This document shows, piece by piece, positions 16,919 to 24,408 of a DNA stretch of 64,000 nucleotides. The position numbers and the translations under genes were made by a program. Every line of letters begins with the position of its first letter. Position 1 is the first letter of the stretch. The notes below the pieces were generated by a model. The model worked only from the letters and a program-made list of their open reading frames with translations. It ran no database searches and was not told the origin of the DNA. This DNA comes from JACKCD01 sp041390905 (GTDB lineage Bacteria; Chloroflexota; Anaerolineae; Promineifilales; Promineifilaceae). The stretch is from positions 56,052 through 120,051 of the forward strand of contig JAWKPA010000018.1 in assembly GCA_041390905.1 (NCBI GenBank), written 5' to 3'.

Positions 16919-16957
16919 CAAGAAGTTCAACTTCTCGGAAGAAGTTGAACTTCTAAA
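16919..16957. repeat. AGAAGTTCAACTTCT foldback
   Basis: AGAAGTTCAACTTCT and AGAAGTTGAACTTCT are separated by a few bases and followed by AAATGAGCAAGTTATTTAAT-like sequence, as in the copies at 4021 and 57918. Confidence 0.85.
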
Positions 16958-17047
16958 TGAGCAAGTTATTTAATTTCCATTCCTTAAACAGATTATAAAC
17001 AAATTATTCTGGACAAAAATAATGTACCTGTTATCCGGGGAACGTCA

Positions 17048-17254
17048 ATGAAAGTTGTCGAACTTGTTCCTGCCCATCAAACATATGGCTGGAGTCCTGC
17101 TGAAATCCATTTCCAGCACCCCTATTTATCAATGGAGCAGATTCACGCCGCACTTGCTTATTATTGGGCTAACAAAGAAGCATTGGATACTGATATGGCG
17201 CGGCAACAAGCAGGAGAATCGCCTCTGTTCAAATTCCGCCATCTGGACGAATAA
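17048..17254 (+). CDS. DUF433-like small protein
   Basis: 68 residues: VVELVPAHQTYGWSPAEIHFQHPYLSMEQIHAALAYYWANKEALD. The 'G-x-S-x-E-x-I ... P-x-L-x-x-x-x-I-x-A-A-L-x-Y' pattern is that of DUF433, a HTH-like family often serving as antitoxin. The usual upstream part with the GTRI motif is missing, so this is the short form. No PIN-domain toxin is visible next to it. The downstream MFS gene starts about 30 bases later. Confidence 0.7.
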   Translation: MKVVELVPAHQTYGWSPAEIHFQHPYLSMEQIHAALAYYWANKEALDTDMARQQAGESPLFKFRHLDE

Positions 17255-17285
17255 TGGGTTGGGTTCAGTACTTGCCTTTATAAAC

Positions 17286-18860
17286 ATGACGCGACGGCAG
17301 ACTGTTTCTCCCAGGCTGATCCTGGCTGTTGTGGCTTTTGGCGTGTTTGTGGCGGCAGATGATCTTACGGTCGTCTCCACCATGTTGCGCCAAATCATTT
17401 TTGACCTGCAAATTCCGCTGCCCGATGGGCTTGACCGCGCCGCCTGGATTGTCAACGCCTATTTGATTGGCTATGTGGTGGTGATGCCGTTCACGGGACG
17501 ACTAAGCGATATTGTGGGGCGGCGGGCGGTGTATGTGGGGGCGTTGGGGCTGTTTTTGGCGGGTTCGATTTGGGTGCCGCTGGCAAACAGTTTGGGCAGT
17601 TTTATTGTGGGGCGGATATTAACGGCCGTTGGCGGTGGCGCAATGGTTCCCGTAGCAATGGCCGTCATTGGCGACGTGTACCCGGCGGAAAAACGGGCAA
17701 CAGCTTTGGGAACATTGGGGGCAATTGACACGGCCGGCTGGGTGTGGGGGCCGCTTTATGGAGCGCTGCTGATCCGCTTCCTGAGTTGGCGGTGGCAATT
17801 TTACCTCAACATTCCGCTCAGTTTGCTGGGCATGGCGGCGGCGTGGTGGGCACTGGGCGGGCTGCCCCGGCCGCAAAAACGGGAGCGCATTGATTGGGCA
17901 GGAACGGCCGTTTTCACCCTCTTCCTCCTCACCCTCAACCTCGCCCTACTCAACGGCGGCGACGTGCAAAGCGCCGGTGGCTTCGCCAGCCTCACCACCC
18001 CCTCCCCCCTCCAGCCATACACCCCCCACCTCTACGCCATCGCCGCCCTTGCCCTGGCCGTTTTCATCCTCTGGCAGCACCGTCTGAGCATAAGGAGTAG
18101 GGAGTGGGGCGTAGAGCGTGCCACCCCACACCCCACACCCCACACCCCACAATCCCCCGCTCCCCTACTTTCCCCCACCCTCTTCCGCCGCCCCAACTTC
18201 ACCCCCGCCGTCCTCATCAACTTCCTCGTCGGCAGTGTGCTAATTATCGCCATGGTCAACGTGCCGCTGCTGGTCAACGTGCTGGAACTGGACGTGGAGC
18301 AGGCAGCCCTCATCAGTGGCTATTTGCTGGCGGGCATGACGCTGGCAATGGCCTGCACCGCCTACCTCGGCGGTCGCCTGACGGAGCGCCACGGCTACCG
18401 GCCGGTGACGATGGCGGGTTTGGCGTTGGCCGTCACCGGGTTTGGGCTGATGGGCAGCAGTTGGGCAGTGACCACGCCGTTTGGGCAAATGGGGTGGCAA
18501 CTGGCTGTTCTGGGGCTGGGGTTTGGGCTGGTGACGGCTCCCATCGGAACGGCCGTTATCAACACCGCTCCCCCCGACCAGCGCGGCATTGCCGCCAGCC
18601 TGGTCATCGTCCTGCGGCTCATCGGCATGTCGGTGGGGCTTTCGGGCTTAACGGCCTGGGGGCTGCGCCGCTTTGCCACTCTTCGCACCACCATCACCCT
18701 GCCTGACTTACCGCTAACCGACCCGACGTATCAGCGGGCGGTGGTGGCGGGATTAACGGCCGTTACCACCCGCGTCCTGGCCGAAACCTTTCTCTGGTCG
18801 GCCGGCCTGCTCATCCTCGCCATGATCGCCGCCTTTTGGCTGCATAAAGAAAGCCGCTAA
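17286..18860 (+). CDS. MFS drug exporter, DHA2 (EmrB/QacA) type
   Basis: A 524-residue protein with about 14 predicted membrane helices. Motif A is visible (GRLSDIVGRRAVYVGALGLF), the LGAIDTAGWVWGPLYGALL segment corresponds to motif C, and the second half has ISGYLLAGMTLAMACTAYLGGRL. This is the pattern of proton-driven multidrug exporters. The start is taken at the ATG at 17286, since longer versions overlap the DUF433 gene and do not resemble the family. The middle cytoplasmic loop is enlarged by an in-frame repeat (RATPHPTPHTPQSP). Four exact AACGGCCGTT copies lie in it. Confidence 0.88.
   Translation: MTRRQTVSPRLILAVVAFGVFVAADDLTVVSTMLRQIIFDLQIPLPDGLDRAAWIVNAYLIGYVVVMPFTGRLSDIVGRRAVYVGALGLFLAGSIWVPLANSLGSFIVGRILTAVGGGAMVPVAMAVIGDVYPAEKRATALGTLGAIDTAGWVWGPLYGALLIRFLSWRWQFYLNIPLSLLGMAAAWWALGGLPRPQKRERIDWAGTAVFTLFLLTLNLALLNGGDVQSAGGFASLTTPSPLQPYTPHLYAIAALALAVFILWQHRLSIRSREWGVERATPHPTPHTPQSPAPLLSPTLFRRPNFTPAVLINFLVGSVLIIAMVNVPLLVNVLELDVEQAALISGYLLAGMTLAMACTAYLGGRLTERHGYRPVTMAGLALAVTGFGLMGSSWAVTTPFGQMGWQLAVLGLGFGLVTAPIGTAVINTAPPDQRGIAASLVIVLRLIGMSVGLSGLTAWGLRRFATLRTTITLPDLPLTDPTYQRAVVAGLTAVTTRVLAETFLWSAGLLILAMIAAFWLHKESR
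18094..18173. repeat. CACACCCC tandem repeat and foldback inside the MFS gene
   Basis: GGAGTAGGGAGTGGGG (18094-18109) can pair with the C-rich CCCGCTCCCCTACTTTCCCC-like stretch ending near 18173. Between them lie four tandem CCCCACA units. The tract stays in frame and falls in the loop between the two halves of the transporter. Confidence 0.75.
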
Positions 18861-19029
18861 CCTCATCGGCATATTACCCTTATTTGACTGGGTTATGGTT
18901 TGCCAACCAGACTTGCCACTTGCCACCTGCAAGCAGAAAAAGCAACTTTATGACCTTGGTGAGTATCCCTACCCCTTTTCATTGTTAACACGCCCACAAA
19001 GTGGTATCGTTTTTGCAAAGGATGAATTG

Positions 19030-20352
19030 ATGAGTAAACAACGGCTACAACTTAGCAAACAAACCCAGGAAAAATTTAACCGTGTGCGCCGCCTCGAAGA
19101 ACTGCAAAACATGGATCCTATTGAATTTGAACAGTTCGCAGGCTATTTGCTGGCGCAGCAAGGGTACCAGGTGTGGACAACGGTTGCCAGCGGCGATGAG
19201 GGGATTGACCTCTTTTTGCAGCAGGGAACAAAAACGGCCGTTGTGCAATGCAAACGCTACAACGGCACCGTCGGCCAGCCCGTCGTGCGCGACCTGTACG
19301 GGGCGATGATCCACGCCGAAGCCAACGAAGCGATGCTTGTCACCACCGGGGTCATCTCCCAGCCGGCCGAAACGTGGGCCAGGGGCAAACCAATCCGGCT
19401 GATTGACGGCCACGAACTGATGAGCTGGGTACGCCGCCAGCGGCGCGACACGCCCGCCCTGCCCACCCCACGCCCCCCCCTCAACTGGAAGCTATTTGCC
19501 CTGCTCGGCCTCGTCATCTTCTGCTTTGGCATGATTGGCTGGGCCGGCTGGCTGGCATGGCAAACGCTCAACAGCCGCACAAACACCCCACTGCCCGTGC
19601 TGCCCACCCCCATCACCACCCCCATTGCAGCGACAACGACTGTGCCTGAAGCCACAGAAACGGCCGTTCCTGAACTCGCCCCCACCGCCACCCTCCCCTC
19701 CCGTCTCACCAGCCCCATCGAAGTCGCCCGCGTCAGCCGTCCCCCCATCATTGACGGCGACCTCAACGAATGGGCCGGCTTTACCACCGTTACCACCCCC
19801 TTCATCACCGAACAAGAGTCAACCTGGGACGGCAGCATGGATGTAGATGCCGACTGGCGGCTGGGTTGGGATGACGAAAATCTCTATTTTGGCGTTCATA
19901 TCAAAGATGATATCCACGTCCAAACCAGGGAAGCCAAATTTGGCTATCTGGGCGACAGTTTGGAGCTGCAATTTGACACCGACCTGCGCGGCGACTTCGC
20001 CCCCCGCGTCAACCGCGACGACTTCCAATACATCCTTTCCCCCGGCAATTTTGTGGACATTCCCCCTGGCGTTTTCCGCTTCCAGGGTGATGACCAGGGG
20101 CTGCTCAGCGACGCGCTGGGGTCACGGGCGCGGGCAATGGCAATCAAGGTCAGCGACGGCTACCAGCTTGAAGCGGTTATTCCCTGGAGCGACATGGGCA
20201 TAACACCTCAATCTGGCCTGACCATTGGTGCCACCCTTAGCACCAACGACAACGACACCCCTGGCACGGCCAAACAAGAGCTAATGCTCTCCCACGTCTC
20301 CACCCGCCTCTGGCGTGATCCCACAAGCTGGGGGACGCTAGTGTTGAAATAA
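19030..20352 (+). CDS. Mrr-type nuclease domain - membrane helix - CBM9-like domain fusion
   Basis: The ATG at 19030, behind AAAGGA, gives 440 residues. Residues about 25-140 are a restriction endonuclease (Mrr/type IV) fold: DPIEFEQFAGYLLAQQGYQV, then GDEGIDLFLQQG and VVQCKRY supply the D...QxK catalytic pattern. A membrane helix follows (LFALLGLVIFCFGMIGWAGWL), then a Thr/Pro linker, then a CBM9-like beta-sandwich (PPIIDGDLNEWAGF, WDDENLYFGVHIKDD, GDSLELQFDTD, EAVIPWSDMG). The nuclease half would be cytoplasmic and the carbohydrate-binding half outside. I know of no standard family with this order. Function is not assigned. Confidence 0.75.
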   Translation: MSKQRLQLSKQTQEKFNRVRRLEELQNMDPIEFEQFAGYLLAQQGYQVWTTVASGDEGIDLFLQQGTKTAVVQCKRYNGTVGQPVVRDLYGAMIHAEANEAMLVTTGVISQPAETWARGKPIRLIDGHELMSWVRRQRRDTPALPTPRPPLNWKLFALLGLVIFCFGMIGWAGWLAWQTLNSRTNTPLPVLPTPITTPIAATTTVPEATETAVPELAPTATLPSRLTSPIEVARVSRPPIIDGDLNEWAGFTTVTTPFITEQESTWDGSMDVDADWRLGWDDENLYFGVHIKDDIHVQTREAKFGYLGDSLELQFDTDLRGDFAPRVNRDDFQYILSPGNFVDIPPGVFRFQGDDQGLLSDALGSRARAMAIKVSDGYQLEAVIPWSDMGITPQSGLTIGATLSTNDNDTPGTAKQELMLSHVSTRLWRDPTSWGTLVLK

Positions 20353-20437
20353 TGGGGAATTGGGAATGAGGAATTGAGAATTGAGAATGAAAAGCACTCC
20401 CAATTCCCACTTCTCCAGTCTCAATTCTCAATTTGCC
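20353..20437. repeat. Intergenic hairpin of GAATTGAGAATT-type units
   Basis: An array of GGAATTGGGAATGAGGAATT-like units (20356-20388) is followed by its degenerate complement (CCCAATTCCCACTT, TCTCAATTCTCAATTT). The architecture matches the GGAGATT hairpins but the unit differs. Confidence 0.75.
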
Positions 20438-21142
20438 ATGTTTGAATTCATTGCCTTTGACGCCGACGACACGCTTTGGCACAACGAGAACATTTACTTT
20501 GCCACTGGCGAAAAGTTTAAGTCATTGCTGACCCCTTACTGTGAACCGGGGGTGACTGATGGCAAGCTATACGAGACCGAACTCGCCAACCTGCAGCATT
20601 TTGGCTATGGCATCAAGAGCTTTACGCTTTCGATGATCGAAACGGCCGTTCAGCTTACAAACGGCCGTATTCCCGCCAGCGACATCCTCACCATCCTCAA
20701 CTTTGCCAAAGAGATGCGCCAACACCCGGTGGAACTGCTCCCCGGCGTCGCCGAAGTCGTCTACCAGCTCGGCCACCAATACCCGCTGCTCATCATCACC
20801 AAGGGCGACCTGTTTGACCAGGAAACCAAGGTCGCGCAGTCGGGCATTGCCGACCATTTCCGCCATGTTGAAGTGGTCAGCGAAAAAGACCCCGCCACCT
20901 ACGCCGCCCTCTTTGCCCGGCTGGGCATTGACCCCCGCACCGTGCTAATGGTGGGCAACTCGCTCCGTTCCGATGTGCTGCCGCTGGTTGAGCTGGGCGC
21001 AACGGCCGTTTACATCCCCTACCACACCACCTGGGAACACGAAACCGTCACCACCGCCACAGCCCAGCAGCACAGCTACCATACCTTGTCCAGCATTGTG
21101 CAACTCCCTGACCTTGTTGCCACCTTGGTCGGTAATCAGTAA
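20438..21142 (+). CDS. HAD-superfamily hydrolase
   Basis: The ATG at 20438 gives 234 residues; the longer frame would start in repeat DNA. HAD motif I is FDADDTLWH, with the nucleophilic and acid Asp. Motif II is IITKGD, and motif IV corresponds to MVGNSLRSDVLPLVELGATAVYIPY. The C1-cap type insertion suits a small-molecule phosphatase. The substrate is unknown. The last codons and the stop fall within the next repeat hairpin, so the C-terminal VGNQ is repeat-derived. It is followed by coaW. Confidence 0.85.
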   Translation: MFEFIAFDADDTLWHNENIYFATGEKFKSLLTPYCEPGVTDGKLYETELANLQHFGYGIKSFTLSMIETAVQLTNGRIPASDILTILNFAKEMRQHPVELLPGVAEVVYQLGHQYPLLIITKGDLFDQETKVAQSGIADHFRHVEVVSEKDPATYAALFARLGIDPRTVLMVGNSLRSDVLPLVELGATAVYIPYHTTWEHETVTTATAQQHSYHTLSSIVQLPDLVATLVGNQ

Positions 21143-21191
21143 TCGGTAATCGGTGAGCCACTGACAACTGATAACTGATTACCGATTACCC
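21129..21191. repeat. Intergenic hairpin of GGTAATCAGT / ACTGATTACC units
   Basis: GGTCGGTAATCAGTAATCGG-type units, a short spacer containing CACTGACAAC, then ACTGATAACTGATTACCGAT. The hairpin supplies the TAA of the HAD gene. Similar hairpins lie at 46410-46480 and 63214-63288. Confidence 0.8.
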
Positions 21192-21200
21192 AAAATACTT

Positions 21201-22061
21201 ATGTTACCTCCTCACCTAACCACCGGAACCCACGTTGCCCTTGATTTTGGCATCAGCAACACCGATGTTGTGGCCGCCATCAACGGCGAACTGCATTATT
21301 GGCACCAACCGTACAAGGGCGACCCCGACGCCGCTCTCATCCGCGATATTTTGGCGGTGCAGGGTATTAGCCTGCCCCAGCTTGCGCGATTGGTCGTTAC
21401 AGGCGGCCGCCACAAGCTGCTGCCGGCCGAAATGGACGGCTGCCCTGTTGTGAGCATTAGCGAAATGGAAGCCATTGGCCGGGGCGGGCAGGTGCTGGCA
21501 ATTCGCGCCGGGCTAACGGCCGATACACCGATCATGGTCGTCAGTGCGGGGTCGGGAACGGCCGTTCTTTTTGCCCACAACGACAATTACCGACACGTCA
21601 CGGGAACGGCCGTTGGCGGCGGAACCATGTTGGGGCTGGCGCGGCTGCTGGTTGGCACCATCAACCCGCAGGAAATTGACGCCCTGGCACAGCAAGGCAA
21701 CGCTCGCCACGTTGACCTGACGCTGGGCGACGTGATTACAGGTGAAGTGGGGAATTTGCCGGTGGACGCAACGGCCGTTCATTTTGGCCGCATCGCCCGT
21801 GGCGACACCACCCCCACCCCCGCCGACTACGCCGCCGCCATTACCTCCATGGTCGCCCAAACCATCGCCCTTGTTGCCACCGCCGCCGCCCCCGGTGCCG
21901 GAGCCAGCCACGTCGTCATCACCGGCCACATGGGCGACATGGCCTCCATCCGCCACATCATCGGGCTGGTCGGCCACTTCTACCACACCCCCGTCATCGT
22001 CCCCGACCGCGCCGGTTACGCCACCGCCCTCGGTGCCCTGTTCAGCCCACCAGCCAGTTGA
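21201..22061 (+). CDS. coaW: Type II pantothenate kinase
   Basis: Catalyses ATP-dependent phosphorylation of pantothenate, the first step of coenzyme A synthesis. The 286-residue protein has the acetate-kinase-like fold: phosphate loop VALDFGISNTDVVA, the signature TGTAVGGGTMLGLARLL (GGG-T-x-x-G-L of the Fumble/CoaW group), and a late MGDMASIRHIIGLVGHFYHTPV stretch. It resembles type II kinases rather than CoaA or CoaX. No other CoA gene is adjacent. Three exact AACGGCCGTT copies lie within it. Confidence 0.85.
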   Translation: MLPPHLTTGTHVALDFGISNTDVVAAINGELHYWHQPYKGDPDAALIRDILAVQGISLPQLARLVVTGGRHKLLPAEMDGCPVVSISEMEAIGRGGQVLAIRAGLTADTPIMVVSAGSGTAVLFAHNDNYRHVTGTAVGGGTMLGLARLLVGTINPQEIDALAQQGNARHVDLTLGDVITGEVGNLPVDATAVHFGRIARGDTTPTPADYAAAITSMVAQTIALVATAAAPGAGASHVVITGHMGDMASIRHIIGLVGHFYHTPVIVPDRAGYATALGALFSPPAS

Positions 22062-22112
22062 CGCAACCCACTGCCCTTGTTATGCTTCACCCTGTTTGTC
22101 AAGGATAACGTC

Positions 22113-22409
22113 ATGAAAGATAATGCTGAACAGACGCTGGAACAGTTACGCAATCTACAGTCAATTTTAGAGCAACTGTACAAGGCCAGGCTCAAGGGCG
22201 TCTTTGGCTCCTATGCACGAGGTGAACAGCACACGGGCAGTGATGTTGATATTTTGGTTGAATTTCAGGAAGGAGCCACCTTATTTGACCTTGTCAATCT
22301 GCAATATTTTCTGGAAGAACAACTCGCCAAAAAGGTTGATATTGTTTCTGAACGGGCAGTAAGACCAGAAATAAAATCATCCATTTATAACGATTTGGTT
22401 CTTGTTTGA
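22113..22409 (+). CDS. Minimal nucleotidyltransferase (MNT/MntA-like)
   Basis: 98 residues from the ATG at 22113. The nucleotidyltransferase signature is complete: FGSYARGEQHTGSDVDILVEF, with GS-x-x-R-G and the D-x-D metal pair; a third Asp is in KKVDIVSE. In MNT/HEPN systems such proteins AMPylate and silence a HEPN ribonuclease toxin. No HEPN partner is seen in the adjoining DNA: the next gene, six bases downstream, is a zinc-ribbon membrane protein. It may be an orphan antitoxin or serve elsewhere. Confidence 0.85.
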   Translation: MKDNAEQTLEQLRNLQSILEQLYKARLKGVFGSYARGEQHTGSDVDILVEFQEGATLFDLVNLQYFLEEQLAKKVDIVSERAVRPEIKSSIYNDLVLV

Positions 22410-22414
22410 GGCCT

Positions 22415-23467
22415 ATGTCTACTAAAGAAATTCGACCCTTTCCTGTGAGTGCCACCGTGGTGATGCGCAGCACGCTGTTTGCCCTTGCCAATATGGGGGC
22501 CAGGCTCCACACCTACAACGAAGAAACCGGGTTTGTCGTTGCTACAGTTGCCAAATGGATGGGGCTGCAAAAAAATGAGGTGGTTGCCCGCGTGCGCGGC
22601 TTTGAGCAGGCCAGCCAGCTTGAGGTAGAGGCTCCCGACCAAGCCAAGGCGCGGGAGTTGCTGGATTTGGTTGCCAAATATGTAAGCGATGGGGCCAACA
22701 TTCAGGCCAACGCCACCATCCAATGGGTGGACATGGCGCGGCAGCAGGAGCAAAAAGAGAAGCGACAGGCGACAATGGACAAGGTGCGGAATTTGCTGCC
22801 AGGCGGGGCGGCTCCAGCACCCAGCCCCAGCGAGGAAACGGCTTTGGCGGAAGTGGAAGAGGAAGAGTCGGGAATAACGGCCGTTTCTCCCACCGACCCC
22901 ATCCCCGACAATCCCGGCGTACTCGTCAAAAACCGCGACAACAAGCTCATTGAGCTAAAAGTGGACCCCGCCATCTTCACCGACCGCTCCAGCTTTTTGG
23001 AAATTTGCGGCCACTGCGCTGCCGTTTCCCTGCGTGGCAGCACCTACTGCGCCAACTGCGGCCGCCCCCTCACCCTCGATGCCATCCAGGGCGATGCCAG
23101 CAACGCCGCCCAAACCAGCTTCAATGCCAGCCTCATCGGCCTGGCATTCCACGCCGTTCCCCTGCTCATCCTCATCTTGCCCGCCTTCTTTGTCTCCGCC
23201 GAAGCCGGCAGCAGCTTTATGGATCGGGTGGGTGCGTCGCTGGACATGATTCGGGTGGCGCTAGCATTGCTATTGGGGCTGCTGCCGGCCGTCTTTTTTG
23301 GCTGGCGTGCCATTAGCCTGGGGCAAAAAGCGTCGTGGTATTTGAACCTGGGTGCCCGCCCCAACAGCAGCGAACGAAGCAAAACGGCCGTTGGCAACGC
23401 CCTCGGCTGGCTCGCCATCTATCTCGCTATTGTTTGGGTTATTTTCATCCTCATTGCCCTCATCTAG
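22415..23467 (+). CDS. Zinc-ribbon membrane protein of unknown function
   Basis: The ATG at 22415 gives 350 residues. The N-terminal 115 residues form an unassigned alpha/beta domain (PFPVSATVVMRSTLFALANMG); an acidic low-complexity linker follows (about 130-160). A Cys4 zinc ribbon appears as ICGHCAAVSLRG ... YCANCGRPL, and three hydrophobic helices fill the C-terminal third (SLIGLAFHAVPLLILILPAF, VALALLLGLLPAVFFG, LGWLAIYLAIVWVIFILIAL). The gene ends three bases before the HD-domain gene, suggesting one transcript. I do not recognise the family. Confidence 0.65.
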   Translation: MSTKEIRPFPVSATVVMRSTLFALANMGARLHTYNEETGFVVATVAKWMGLQKNEVVARVRGFEQASQLEVEAPDQAKARELLDLVAKYVSDGANIQANATIQWVDMARQQEQKEKRQATMDKVRNLLPGGAAPAPSPSEETALAEVEEEESGITAVSPTDPIPDNPGVLVKNRDNKLIELKVDPAIFTDRSSFLEICGHCAAVSLRGSTYCANCGRPLTLDAIQGDASNAAQTSFNASLIGLAFHAVPLLILILPAFFVSAEAGSSFMDRVGASLDMIRVALALLLGLLPAVFFGWRAISLGQKASWYLNLGARPNSSERSKTAVGNALGWLAIYLAIVWVIFILIALI

Positions 23468-23470
23468 CCC

Positions 23471-24142
23471 ATGCCCAAGAAAAAAACCGACACCAAGAAG
23501 AAATGGCAAAAAGCGATACGAAAGGAAATGCTCAAAGCGACCCTGCGGGAAGCGCAGGCGCGTTATGGCACCAAAGACCCGGCGTTTAATTACCGTTGGG
23601 AGCATGTAACGGCCGTTGTGGAGCTTGCCACCCGCCTGGCCGAGGAAACAGGAGCCGACCCGGATATTGTGGTTGCTGCCGCCTGGCTCCACGACATACG
23701 CAAGGAGACAGGGCCGCGTCACCCGATTGAAGGGGCAAAATTTGCCCGCAGCTTTTTGCCCAAAACAGATTTTCCGCCGCAAAAAATTGAGGCTGTTGCT
23801 AAGGCGATTGAAGACCACATGGGACTGTGGCGCAAAAAGCCACTAAAAAACCTGGAATCTATGGTGCTGTGGGATGCGGACAAGTTGGCGAAGATTGGAT
23901 TAACGGCCGTTTTTCACGGAGCGGGCGATGTACTCAACAGAAACCGGCCAATGACCCTGAAGCGACTTATCAAAAACGGCCGTAACAACCAATGGCAGCA
24001 AAGAACCGTTGCCAGTATGCACACCGAACCCGCCCGCCGCGCCGCCCAAACCCGCCTGCAAATCTACAACCAGCTTTGGGACACCCTGGAACAGGAGCTA
24101 CACGGCGCGGATTTGCGTCTGCCGGTGTCTGAAGAAGAATAA
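23471..24142 (+). CDS. HD-domain metal-dependent phosphohydrolase
   Basis: 223 residues. The HD signature reads RWEHV (first His), AAWLHDIRKE (HD pair), AIEDHMG and LWDADKL (final Asp), in the correct order for a divalent-metal phosphohydrolase acting on nucleotides or related phosphoesters. A basic N-terminus (KKKTDTKKKWQKAIRKEM) precedes it. The substrate is unknown. It closes a co-directional group beginning with the HAD hydrolase. Exact AACGGCCGTT copies lie near 23608 and 23900. Confidence 0.85.
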   Translation: MPKKKTDTKKKWQKAIRKEMLKATLREAQARYGTKDPAFNYRWEHVTAVVELATRLAEETGADPDIVVAAAWLHDIRKETGPRHPIEGAKFARSFLPKTDFPPQKIEAVAKAIEDHMGLWRKKPLKNLESMVLWDADKLAKIGLTAVFHGAGDVLNRNRPMTLKRLIKNGRNNQWQQRTVASMHTEPARRAAQTRLQIYNQLWDTLEQELHGADLRLPVSEEE

Positions 24143-24164
24143 AATGCGGCTGTTGACACGGCGT

Positions 24165-24262
24165 GGCATGTAAATATACAGAATGAGGCCATAAGCTGAC
24201 ATTCTGCAAAAAGAGATTAGGAGATTAATCTCTCAATCTCCTAATCTCCAGAAAAATGTCAG
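24165..24262. repeat. Nested intergenic foldback (TGACATT outer stem, GGAGATT inner arms)
   Basis: AGCTGACATTCTGCA (from 24195) pairs with CAGAAAAATGTCAGTTTA (near 24248-24262), enclosing AGATTAGGAGATTAATCTCT and CAATCTCCTAATCTCC units. A related AAAATGTCAGTTTGTGT follows the hairpin at 30750-30816. Confidence 0.7.
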
Positions 24263-24349
24263 TTTATGTCCTTAAAAAGGATAATGGTCAGAGTCACTAC
24301 TGCGTAAGGGGCTATTTTGGTTCTTCAGGAATTCGTGGAGCCACCCTCA

Positions 24350-24383
24350 ATTGTAGTGGCGAGGCATGCCTCGCCACTACAAT
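24350..24383. repeat. 34-bp perfect palindrome
   Basis: ATTGTAGTGGCGAGGCA is followed directly by its exact reverse complement. It lies in the gap between the HD gene and the converging FG-GAP gene and could act as a transcription end structure. No U-tract follows it. Confidence 0.85.
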
Positions 24384-24408
24384 TTGTTCCGTCAACCCCA
24401 TCAGACCG

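Noticed and set aside
17055..17285. Longer start for the MFS exporter
   Set aside because: The extension lies in another frame over the DUF433 gene and is not hydrophobic or family-like; the ATG at 17286 begins the first normal segment.
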